8,405 bases of DNA from Aquificaceae bacterium. GTDB lineage: Bacteria; Aquificota; Aquificia; Aquificales; Aquificaceae. The stretch is taken from contig WFPN01000312.1 in NCBI GenBank assembly GCA_015487535.1, positions 1-8,405 of the forward strand, read 5' to 3'. Below are positions 1 through 6,584 of this stretch, one piece after another. Numbering within the stretch: position 1 is the stretch's first letter; the number at the start of each line of letters is the position of its first letter. The notes below the pieces were generated by a model. It had not been told where the DNA came from. It made no database searches and worked only from the letters and a program-made list of their open reading frames with translations. A program made the translations under genes and the position numbers.

Positions 1-1593
1 GTCTCATCCCTCCACACGGGATCCCCATTCCTAGTGTGGGAGAACTTCCCGATAGACATAGTGGAGCATATAGAGATATACCACGGGGTAGGCGCAATAG
101 AACTTGGAAACGAGCCCGCGACCTTCATAATCAAGGTCTATACGAAGGAGCCCGCCAAGGAGAATGCGAGAACCCTAAGGGGGAGCCTTACATCTAGAAA
201 GGGCTACGGAGGGGTATTCTACTCGGCGGAGGAGGTAAGCTCCAGCTTCTCCTATATATTCCTGATCTCAGACGGGAGCGATAACAGGAAGGACTACACA
301 CTCGGAGGGCAGAAGCTCTCGAGGGACGCACTGTACAGGTACGCCTTCCTGGGGCTATACTTCGAAAGGGCAAAGCTGGAGCTGGGCTACGGTTTCGTTA
401 AGAAAAAACCCTTCATGGGCTTCGCTCTCGACGGGGTCGCCGAGGAGGGTTACACGAAGGCGGAGGACATATACCTCTCTTTAACTGCTTACCTGTCTAA
501 GGACAGATCCATGAAGGCCGTTTTCTCCATAGACAACCACAGGAGGAAGCATTACGAGAAGAGCTCCAGCGGTCTGTTCATACCCGTGTTCTTCGATCCG
601 GACCCGCTGAAGAACCCGAAGGACTTTTACGAGAACGCCTTCTTCAACAAGGTGGACCTTTACCTATCCAAGGAGTTCAGGACGAAGGAGAACAAACTCC
701 TGACGGCGGTCTCCTACAAGCTCTACAACTCGAACATAGATTCGAGGCGTTACACGCGTCTCAACGGTGACGTTGTGAACGTGGGTAGCACCGTACCCTT
801 CAACAGACAGGAGATATACTCACTGATACTCGAGGACCAGTTCTCACTGAGCGAGAGGAACCTCCTGATCGGAGGTATCAAGATAGACAAGTACTACCGG
901 AACGGTGGGTTTGAAGACTTCCTGGAGTACATAGTTAGGGCCGGCTACATCTCGGTGATAAACGAGAACTTCTCGGTAAAGGGTTTCGTATCTAAGAGCT
1001 ACATCCCTCCGTACTTCTACGATACAGAGATATCTGGAAGGGACCTAGATCCTGTAGAGCTTCCCTTCTCCGTATCGATCGAGGGGATGCTAAAGTACGG
1101 CAGACTCAACCTATCGGTCGGCGGAAGTTACATTAGGATAGAAAAGGCCATAGTGCCCGACAACATGGGGCTTCTCACCAACTCGGACAAGACGATAGAG
1201 GCAAAGCCCGTCTTCCTATCTCTAGACTACCTTTTCTCAGAGAGGGGGAAGCTGTCCGCCGGTGTCAGCAGCTTCATAGACCCGGATGTAAAAACCTCTC
1301 CCACATTCGGAGGTTTTGTGAGGGTTCTCGCTTCCATCAGGAGGTTCGATCTGTTTTCCGAACTGGTTTACAGGAACGGCTACACCTTCAGGGGAAAGAG
1401 GGTCAGTGATGGCTACGACCTTTCTGCCGGGGTGTCCTACCGGATCTGGAGAGACCTTTCCGTTAAGCTGAAAGGGGAGAACCTGCTCGGGAAGGCGAGC
1501 GAGACGCCGTACCTCATATACCAGACGGGGGACGTTATGAGCTTCCCGGTTAGGGAGAGGACGCTCTACCTGTCTGTGGATTGGGTATTCTGA
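1..1593 (+). CDS. TonB-dependent outer-membrane receptor, C-terminal part (5' end outside window)
   Basis: The reading frame is open from base 1, so the gene is cut by the left edge and its signal peptide, TonB box and most of the plug are missing; 530 residues are visible. The GTG at 34 is not a credible start, because plug-like sequence continues across it. The first ~50 residues resemble the end of a TonB plug domain: the segment IEIYHGVGAIELGNEPATF, followed by IIKVYTKEP, matches the usual IEvirGPgsalyG...gvInIiTK pattern, though degenerate. The rest alternates aromatic and hydrophobic strands as in a 22-strand beta-barrel. The end has the family's ENLLGK segment, a late PVRERTLYLSVDW segment and a terminal Phe, the usual outer-membrane sorting signal. 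The protein would sit in the outer membrane and bind or import an unidentified ligand. Its stop overlaps the next gene's start by one base (TGATG), so it is probably co-translated with the periplasmic and GGDEF-EAL genes, which suggests signalling rather than plain nutrient uptake. The ligand cannot be told. Confidence 0.85.
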   Translation, partial: VSSLHTGSPFLVWENFPIDIVEHIEIYHGVGAIELGNEPATFIIKVYTKEPAKENARTLRGSLTSRKGYGGVFYSAEEVSSSFSYIFLISDGSDNRKDYTLGGQKLSRDALYRYAFLGLYFERAKLELGYGFVKKKPFMGFALDGVAEEGYTKAEDIYLSLTAYLSKDRSMKAVFSIDNHRRKHYEKSSSGLFIPVFFDPDPLKNPKDFYENAFFNKVDLYLSKEFRTKENKLLTAVSYKLYNSNIDSRRYTRLNGDVVNVGSTVPFNRQEIYSLILEDQFSLSERNLLIGGIKIDKYYRNGGFEDFLEYIVRAGYISVINENFSVKGFVSKSYIPPYFYDTEISGRDLDPVELPFSVSIEGMLKYGRLNLSVGGSYIRIEKAIVPDNMGLLTNSDKTIEAKPVFLSLDYLFSERGKLSAGVSSFIDPDVKTSPTFGGFVRVLASIRRFDLFSELVYRNGYTFRGKRVSDGYDLSAGVSYRIWRDLSVKLKGENLLGKASETPYLIYQTGDVMSFPVRERTLYLSVDWVF

Positions 1594-2081
1594 TGCGAAA
1601 AGTACTTTTGGGACTGCTTGTTGCTCTGCTAGCCTTCGGGGCTCCCGTGGGAGGGAAAAGCCCGGAGGAACTCGAGGCGAGGATCCTTGAGAAGATATTC
1701 ACCGACCTGCTCGGTAAGGAAAGGGTAAGGGTTCTCATACTCGGAGACAAGGAACGTACGGTTTCCAAAAGGTTGAGGAGGTTCTCAGAGAAGATAGATC
1801 AGGTGGGGAGCTGTGAGGACGCGGACCTAGTCCTCCTGGCGGGAAGGTTGAAGGGAGGGCTCCCCGAGGTGTGTGGTGATAAGCCCCTCTTCTCACTCAG
1901 GAGGGAGGACGTGTTCAAATTCGAAAGTTGCGTGGGAGCCTTCTACTGGAAGAAGGGAAGGCCCAATATCCTCCTCATAAGGGAGAGGCTCGAGGAGAGA
2001 AAACTCTACCTGCCGCCCGAGTACAACAGGTATATGGAGAGCTTCAGAGGCCTATCCCTAAGGTCAGGAGGGGGGCTGTGA
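1593..2081 (+). CDS. Small exported periplasmic protein of unrecognised family, linked to receptor and c-di-GMP gene
   Basis: This is a 162-residue protein. I chose the ATG at 1593, overlapping the receptor stop as TGATG, over the TTG at 1581, because it gives a clean signal peptide: MRK, a leucine-rich core (residues 4-14), then a likely cleavage site near AFG-AP (residue 16). No transmembrane segment follows, so a periplasmic location is expected. The mature part has a VRVLILGDKE strand (45-54), an acidic ADLVLLAG strand (77-84) and a distinctive segment around SCVGAFYWKKGRPNILLIRE (112-131) followed by RLEERKLYLPPEYNRYME. Cysteines lie at 74, 94 and 113. I cannot name the family. Position and topology recall YfiR (DUF4154), the periplasmic partner of the diguanylate cyclase YfiN, and an adaptor role between the receptor and the downstream sensor is inferred from context only. 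The last four bases (GTGA) overlap the next gene's start. Confidence 0.8.
   Translation: MRKVLLGLLVALLAFGAPVGGKSPEELEARILEKIFTDLLGKERVRVLILGDKERTVSKRLRRFSEKIDQVGSCEDADLVLLAGRLKGGLPEVCGDKPLFSLRREDVFKFESCVGAFYWKKGRPNILLIRERLEERKLYLPPEYNRYMESFRGLSLRSGGGL
2066..2071 (+). promoter_or_regulatory. Shine-Dalgarno AGGAGG deciding the GTG start of the GGDEF-EAL gene
   Basis: A perfect AGGAGG lies six bases before the GTG at 2078. It supports this start over longer upstream readings of the same frame, which would run through the preceding gene and place a non-protein-like arginine-rich stretch before the first membrane helix. The GTG overlaps the previous stop as GTGA, typical of translational coupling. 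Confidence 0.8.
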
Positions 2082-3958
2082 GGATAGGGGACGCGAGGTT
2101 CAACCTACCTCTAATGTTCCTCGCTCTCGCCTTCGTTGGATCTTCTATGGTGGTTTACCTCGCCTCGGAGAAGATAGAGCGCAGGGTAGAAGATCGGATA
2201 ATCTCCGAGGTGGTGTCAATAGTGGGCAGCATGTTCAGAAATATCGTTGAAGATCTGCTCACGAAGGTCGGTGACGAGGACGTGGTGATAGCCCTCTTCC
2301 ATAACGATCAGCTGAGAAGGGAGGTGGAGAGAGCCCTTTCCATGATGGTCACGCAGGAGATAAGGTACGTTTACATAGTTTACAGGGACGAGGACGGAAA
2401 GTTCAGGTTCCTGGCTGACGGATCGAAGGAGGATAAGGCAGAGCTCGGGGAGAAGTTCGATGTATTCAGGGAGGAGAAGTGGCTCGAGGCCCTCAGGAAG
2501 GGTAAGGAGGTCGTCATACTCCAGGAAGGCCTGAACAGGGTTGGCGCCACCTACATAATGCCCATAGTTCAAAGGGGAAGGGTGAAGGCCCTGCTGGCCG
2601 CGGACTTCTCGGTGGAAAGGATACAGGAGCTGAGAGGAACCCTCGGCGTAGTGAGGAACGCCACGAGTAGCGTGGCTATCGCCTCCGTTCTTCTGCTGAT
2701 CTTGAACATCTACCAGTATCAGAGGAAGAAGAGGCTCGAAAAAGAACTTTACAGAGACCAACTGACTGGACTCTACAACAAGGCTTACCTCGACTCGGAG
2801 AACTTCACTCTGGACCTCAAGAGCTATTATCTGGCGCTCATAGACGTCGATGACTTCAGGAAGGTGAACACAACTTATGGTGAGGAGGTGGGAGACCTTG
2901 TCCTCAGGGAGCTCGCTACAGTTCTCAGGAGCACGGTCCCGGAGGGGAGCCTGATAGTGAGGTACGCAGGGGAGGAGTTCCTCGTTCTCTTCCCAAAAGA
3001 TAAGTTCGAGGACAAGGTGGAGTTCCTGAGGTTTCTCGAGACCGTGAGGGAAAAGGTGAAGAACATAACCTTCATGTTTGACAGCGTCGAGGTTCGTGTG
3101 AAGGTCTCCATAGGGGCCAACGTGTCGCCCGAGAGGAGCAGGTCCCTCGAGGAGGCTATAAGGGGCGCGGACTCTGCCCTTTACAGGGCAAAAAGGCTAG
3201 GCAAGGACAGGGTGGAGGCCTACGACGAGGCCGTTGAGGAGAGGCAGAAGAGGCTATCGGCAACCGAGGTGATGGAAGCCCTAAGCAGCGGTAGGATCGT
3301 GTGTCACTACCAGCCCATAGTGGACCTGGAAAAGGGAGAGGTAATCCACTACGAGGCCCTGGCGAGGATACTCGACCAGAACGGCAACGTTCTTCCACCG
3401 GGTCTTTTCCTCGAGGACATAAAAGGGACCTTCGTTTACACGAGGTTCGTAAAGGAGATAATAGAGATAAACAGAAGGCTGCTGAAGGAGAGGGAGGATC
3501 TGAGGGTGAGCATAAACCTACTGCCAACGGACATGACCGATGAGAACGTGGTGGGGCTCCTCGTCTCGTTGGAACCGGATGTCAGGAGGAGGATGCTTTT
3601 AGAGATAACCGAGGTGGAGGGCATACCCTCCTTCGACAAGGTAAGGATGACCATCGACAGCCTGAGAAGGCTCGGGTTCAGGATATGTATAGACGACTTC
3701 GGTGCGGGTTACTCGAACCTGGTGAACATAACCCAGATGCGCATAGACTACCTGAAGATCGATGGGAGTATAGTTAAGGACGTTGATAAGAACAGGACCT
3801 CTTACCTCCTCGTAAAGATGGTTTCCGAGTTCTGCAGAGAGGTAGGCGTGAGGGTGATAGCGGAGTACGTGGAGAACGAAGAGATACTCAAGAAGCTGAG
3901 GGATGTGGGCGTGAGGTACGGGCAAGGTTACCTGCTCGGCAAACCTGAACCTCTCTGA
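2078..3958 (+). CDS. Membrane-bound Cache-like sensor with GGDEF (AGEEF) and EAL domains
   Basis: This 626-residue protein makes and/or degrades cyclic di-GMP. It has a first membrane helix (about 9-29), an extracytoplasmic domain (about 30-190), a second helix (about 196-213), a GGDEF domain (about 225-382) and an EAL domain (about 395-626). The outer domain has a Cache/PAS-like pattern: strand YVYIVYRDEDGKFRF, then a late GATYIMPIVQRGRVKALLAAD. The GGDEF domain has DQLTGLYN (227-234), a DVDDF metal site (256-260) and AGEEF (297-301) in place of GGEEF; the RxxD inhibitory site is absent (PEGS instead). AGDEF variants elsewhere are known to be active. The EAL domain looks catalytically complete: EAL (426-428), N480, E509 in EITE, DDFGAGYS (539-546), K560, E596 and Q616 in QGYLLGKP. 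Phosphodiesterase activity is therefore likely and cyclase activity possible. The upstream receptor and periplasmic protein are candidate inputs to the outer domain. Confidence 0.93.
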   Translation: MRIGDARFNLPLMFLALAFVGSSMVVYLASEKIERRVEDRIISEVVSIVGSMFRNIVEDLLTKVGDEDVVIALFHNDQLRREVERALSMMVTQEIRYVYIVYRDEDGKFRFLADGSKEDKAELGEKFDVFREEKWLEALRKGKEVVILQEGLNRVGATYIMPIVQRGRVKALLAADFSVERIQELRGTLGVVRNATSSVAIASVLLLILNIYQYQRKKRLEKELYRDQLTGLYNKAYLDSENFTLDLKSYYLALIDVDDFRKVNTTYGEEVGDLVLRELATVLRSTVPEGSLIVRYAGEEFLVLFPKDKFEDKVEFLRFLETVREKVKNITFMFDSVEVRVKVSIGANVSPERSRSLEEAIRGADSALYRAKRLGKDRVEAYDEAVEERQKRLSATEVMEALSSGRIVCHYQPIVDLEKGEVIHYEALARILDQNGNVLPPGLFLEDIKGTFVYTRFVKEIIEINRRLLKEREDLRVSINLLPTDMTDENVVGLLVSLEPDVRRRMLLEITEVEGIPSFDKVRMTIDSLRRLGFRICIDDFGAGYSNLVNITQMRIDYLKIDGSIVKDVDKNRTSYLLVKMVSEFCREVGVRVIAEYVENEEILKKLRDVGVRYGQGYLLGKPEPL

Positions 3959-3967
3959 ACTTTCTGT

Positions 3968-3973
3968 TAAAAT
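3968..3973 (+). promoter_or_regulatory. Possible -10 box (TAAAAT) before the CPA2 antiporter gene
   Basis: TAAAAT matches the sigma-70 -10 consensus at five of six positions and lies in the 26-base gap between the GGDEF-EAL stop and the antiporter ATG. No good -35 is seen; CTGAAC at 3944-3949, 18 bases upstream, is the best candidate. A start of transcription near 3980 would give a nearly leaderless message. Weak evidence: the gene could equally be read through from upstream. Confidence 0.3.
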
Positions 3974-3984
3974 AGGGCCTCAAT

Positions 3985-5208
3985 ATGGCTGCGGTCGCTG
4001 GTGCGGAGGGAGCTACAGGGGTTGATGTACATACACTATTTCTCCACATAGCTATAATCCTCATCTCGGGCAAGCTCTTCGGAACTATCTTTAAGCGCCT
4101 CGGTATGCCTCCCGTCCTGGGCGAGGTCCTGGCAGGTGTGGTGTTGGGTCAGAGCTTGCTGGGGTTGGTCCCTCTGAGCGAGGCGATAAAGGTCCTGGCC
4201 GAGCTTGGTGTTATACTTCTCCTCTTCGAGGTAGGGCTCGAGGCGGACATAAACCTCCTCGTCAGGGTCGGTCTCTCTTCTCTCCTGGTGGCCTTCATAG
4301 GGGCAGCTCTTCCCTTCGCAGGCGGGTTCATTATCTCCCACTACGTCTTCGGTATGTCTATGCTCAGCTCACTGTTCATAGGAGGAGCCTTAACTGCCAC
4401 GAGCATAGGGATAACCGTCAAGGTCCTCTCCGACCTTGGAAAGAGGAAGGCGAAGTTCGCCCAGATAGTTCTTGGTGCCGCGGTTATAGACGACGTTCTG
4501 GGTGTTGTAATCCTGGCCGCCCTTTACGAGTTCTCCAAGAGCGGACAGGTGAACTGGAGCGCAACTGCAGGCCTTATGATGGACATAGCGATATTCTTCC
4601 TGGTTGCACCCTTCGTGGCGAGGCTCGCTGCAAAGCTCATATACTTCGTGGTTTACAGACTTCAGGATCTCGATGTTATCCCTCCCGTGATCCTCTCCTT
4701 GGTCCTTTTTACAGGCTACGGTGCCTACAGGGTAGGCTCTCCCGAGATCCTTGGTGCCTTCACTGCCGGCCTTGCGCTCTCGAGGCGTTTCGTGGTTCCC
4801 TTCATGGCGTTCTTGAAACTCGACGAGAAGGTGGTTCACAGCGTTGAGGAGAACATACGCTCACTCGTATGGGTTGTGTCCCCCATATTCTTCGTTTCGG
4901 TGGGCCTTGCGCTGAATTTCAAGGCCATAGACTTTAGCTCGGCCCAGTTCTGGCTCCTCTCCCTCTCGCTGATAGTGGTGGCTATCCTGGGTAAGGTGGT
5001 CTCCGGGCTCCTGATACCCCTTAGCTTTAGAGACAGGATAAACATAGGTCTTTCCATGATGCCCAGGGGAGAGGTGGGACTTATATTCGCCGAGTTCGGG
5101 AGGAGCTTCGGGGCCATAGACGAGGTGGGCTACGCCGTCGTCGTGTTCGTGGTGGCGGTCACAACGCTCCTCGCTCCCATACTGCTCAAGCTAAACGTCA
5201 GAACCTGA
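3985..5208 (+). CDS. CPA2-family cation (Na+ or K+)/proton antiporter, NapA/KefB type
   Basis: This 407-residue inner-membrane protein has about 12-13 hydrophobic helices and no cytoplasmic TrkA-N domain, so it is the short NapA-like form of monovalent cation:proton antiporters. Diagnostic features are PPVLGEVLAGVVLG (42-55) in the N-terminal repeat, LLLFEVGLE (78-86), the crossed-helix TATSIGI (137-143), the ion-binding Asp pair in AAVIDDVLG (D169-D170), a lysine in the LGK segment (K337) matching the NapA/NhaA salt-bridge lysine, and MMPRGEVGL (358-366). The Asp pair plus lysine suggest electrogenic exchange, with sodium the more likely ion. The start is the only usable one: no other in-frame start codon occurs before the conserved N-terminal repeat. 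A weak AGGG (3974-3977) precedes it. The gene follows the GGDEF-EAL gene by 26 bases on the same strand and ends inside the tail of the opposing transporter gene. A KefB-like potassium role is a less likely alternative. Confidence 0.9.
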   Translation: MAAVAGAEGATGVDVHTLFLHIAIILISGKLFGTIFKRLGMPPVLGEVLAGVVLGQSLLGLVPLSEAIKVLAELGVILLLFEVGLEADINLLVRVGLSSLLVAFIGAALPFAGGFIISHYVFGMSMLSSLFIGGALTATSIGITVKVLSDLGKRKAKFAQIVLGAAVIDDVLGVVILAALYEFSKSGQVNWSATAGLMMDIAIFFLVAPFVARLAAKLIYFVVYRLQDLDVIPPVILSLVLFTGYGAYRVGSPEILGAFTAGLALSRRFVVPFMAFLKLDEKVVHSVEENIRSLVWVVSPIFFVSVGLALNFKAIDFSSAQFWLLSLSLIVVAILGKVVSGLLIPLSFRDRINIGLSMMPRGEVGLIFAEFGRSFGAIDEVGYAVVVFVVAVTTLLAPILLKLNVRT

Positions 5209-6535
5209 GCAGATACAAGCTCAGAAGGGCAACGCCTGTAGATAGGATAGCCACCGGAGTTCCGTACTTCATGAAGGTAAGGAAGGATATGTGGTAGCCC
5301 TCCTTCTCCGCCAGAGCGGTCGCAACGATGTTGGCGGAGGCTCCTATTATGGTAAAGTTCCCTCCAAGGCAAGCACCCAGGGAGAGGGACCACCAGAGGG
5401 CGTCGAAATCCCCGGTTATGTGCTGAGCCATGTTCTTTAGAACGAAGGCCATGGACATGGTGAAGGGTATGTTGTCCACGAAACCTGAGATGACAGCTGA
5501 GGACACCCCTATTATCCATATACCCTTGCTCACGTCCGTTCCCATCAGCCCCGTGAGGTAGTTGGCCGCTTCCGTAAACACACCCGTGTGCTCGAGTGAA
5601 CCTACCACTATAAACAGCCCTACGAAGAACAGCAGCGTGGTCCACTCCACCTTCTCGAGAACATAGGCTGGGGACAGACCCGACCACATCATCAGGAGTG
5701 TTGATGTAAAGAGGGCTATTATCCCCGGCTCTATATGGAGCGTGTGACCGAGTATAAAGAGGACTATAGTCCCAACGAAGGTTATCACCCCCTTCCTCAT
5801 AAGATCAGGATAGACCTCCTCCGACTGTAGAGCCTCGAACTCTTTGAGGTCTATGTTCTCCCTCCCCGCCTTCATCAGACCCCTGAACTTCAGGTAAAGC
5901 AAGTTCACAACAAGACCAACTACGAACCCTATTATGGCGTGGGGTGCCACGTGAACTAGGAAGTCGTTGAAGCTCTTTTTGGCTATGCTACCGATTATTA
6001 TGTTCGGCGGATCACCTATCAGGGTGGTGGTTCCCCCGGTGTTGGAGGCGAGTACCAAGGCTATGACGTAAGGCACGGGCGGAAGGTCGAGGACCTTAGC
6101 TATCCTGATTATTATCGGTGTCATGAACAGGACGGTGGTGACGTTGTCTAAGAATGCCGAAAACACAGCGGTAAGGATTGTAAAGGTAAGGAGTATCCTG
6201 AAAGGGTTGGTACCCGTTACCTTGAGGGCTTTTACCGCAAGGAGGTTGAAGAAACCGCTGTGGGCAAGAACCGTGACTATGTTCATCATACCGAAGAGGA
6301 GAAAAATCGTGTTGTAGTCGATCGAGTTCCACGCGTCCCGAGGCGAGATAACACCGAGGACCATTATCACCGCCGCTCCTAACAGGGCCGCCACAGTCCT
6401 GTGGAAGTACTTTTCCAGAACTATCATTACGTAAACGAGGATGAAGATACCGAGGGCAAGTTTCTGAAGTCCCTCCTGAGCTATCTGGATGTGAAAAGCC
6501 TGAAGGAGTCCCCCTATCTCATGAGCTTCTGTCAT
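5198..6535 (-). CDS. NhaD/ArsB-superfamily ion transporter (probable Na+/H+ antiporter)
   Basis: This 445-residue polytopic inner-membrane protein belongs to the ion transporter superfamily that contains NhaD, ArsB and the P-permeases. Both halves carry the internal repeat signature: AFLDNVTTVLFMTP (127-140) with SNTGGTTTLIGDPPN (164-178), and FVDNIPFTMSM (352-362) with GGNFTIIGASAN (391-402). These Asp-Asn and Gly-rich re-entrant motifs form the ion site in the family. A charged cytoplasmic linker (about 218-248) separates the halves. Sodium/proton exchange as in NhaD is the likeliest role; arsenite or other anion export cannot be excluded from sequence alone, but no arsenic genes are nearby. 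The ATG at 6535 has a GGAGG six bases upstream. The last 11 bases overlap the CPA2 antiporter on the other strand, so two unrelated antiporter types stand tail to tail. The gene diverges from a small cytoplasmic protein gene. Confidence 0.88.
   Translation of the reverse strand: MTEAHEIGGLLQAFHIQIAQEGLQKLALGIFILVYVMIVLEKYFHRTVAALLGAAVIMVLGVISPRDAWNSIDYNTIFLLFGMMNIVTVLAHSGFFNLLAVKALKVTGTNPFRILLTFTILTAVFSAFLDNVTTVLFMTPIIIRIAKVLDLPPVPYVIALVLASNTGGTTTLIGDPPNIIIGSIAKKSFNDFLVHVAPHAIIGFVVGLVVNLLYLKFRGLMKAGRENIDLKEFEALQSEEVYPDLMRKGVITFVGTIVLFILGHTLHIEPGIIALFTSTLLMMWSGLSPAYVLEKVEWTTLLFFVGLFIVVGSLEHTGVFTEAANYLTGLMGTDVSKGIWIIGVSSAVISGFVDNIPFTMSMAFVLKNMAQHITGDFDALWWSLSLGACLGGNFTIIGASANIVATALAEKEGYHISFLTFMKYGTPVAILSTGVALLSLYLLRF
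5205..5224. repeat. Short inverted repeat at the junction of convergent genes
   Basis: CTGAGC (5205-5210) and GCTCAG (5219-5224) are perfect inverted copies around an eight-base loop. The hairpin begins at the + strand antiporter stop codon and lies in the last codons of the - strand gene. It has no U-tract on either strand, so it is not a convincing intrinsic terminator, but it is the only hairpin I see where both transcripts must end. Confidence 0.4.
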
Positions 6536-6541
6536 AGCGTT

Positions 6542-6546
6542 CCTCC
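6542..6546 (-). promoter_or_regulatory. Shine-Dalgarno GGAGG of the NhaD/ArsB-type gene
   Basis: Read on the - strand, GGAGG lies six bases before the ATG at 6535 and supports that start. With the + strand CGGAGG at 6571-6576 it forms an inverted repeat inside the divergent gap. Confidence 0.75.
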
Positions 6547-6571
6547 GTGGGGTTTGTATTAAGATTATATC

Positions 6572-6576
6572 GGAGG
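6572..6576 (+). promoter_or_regulatory. Shine-Dalgarno GGAGG of the 128-residue protein gene
   Basis: GGAGG ends eight bases before the ATG at 6585 and fixes the start of the + strand gene of the divergent pair. Confidence 0.7.
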
Positions 6577-6584
6577 GTTTTGGA

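Larger units (their letters stand above)
6536..6584. promoter_or_regulatory. Divergent promoter region between the ion transporter and the 128-residue protein gene
   Basis: This 49-bp gap must drive transcription both ways. On the - strand it holds a perfect TATAAT (6564-6569), which would start the transporter message near 6557 with a short leader carrying its GGAGG. The best -35 on that strand is poor (GTTACA at 6590-6595, spacing 20). On the + strand the AT-rich part (6556-6570) offers only weak -10 matches such as TAAGAT (6560-6565). The two promoters would have to overlap, so transcription of the two genes could be mutually exclusive or jointly controlled. Confidence 0.5.

Noticed and set aside
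1581..1592. TTG start at 1581 for the small periplasmic protein
   Set aside because: It adds only four residues before a canonical signal peptide and would lengthen the overlap with the receptor gene; the ATG at 1593 fits better.
1928..2077. N-terminal extension of the GGDEF-EAL reading frame upstream of 2078
   Set aside because: It lies inside the preceding gene in another frame, is low-complexity and charged, and would put 50 odd residues before the first membrane helix. The GTG at 2078 has a perfect AGGAGG at good spacing.
2216..2761. 181-residue open frame on the - strand opposite the sensor gene
   Set aside because: It lies antisense to a well-supported GGDEF-EAL gene and shows no recognisable motif; the long frame follows from codon bias on the other strand.
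5205..5224. Bidirectional intrinsic terminator between the convergent genes
   Set aside because: The stem is only six bp and no run of T follows on either strand; kept only as an inverted repeat.
5130..5687. 185-residue open frame on the - strand
   Set aside because: It overlaps the NhaD/ArsB-type gene in another frame and has no coherent hydrophobic or domain pattern.
5198..6535. Arsenite pump ArsB as the specific assignment
   Set aside because: The motifs place it in the superfamily, but no arsR, arsC or arsA is nearby, and the two Asp-Asn re-entrant motifs fit NhaD/P-permease types at least as well.
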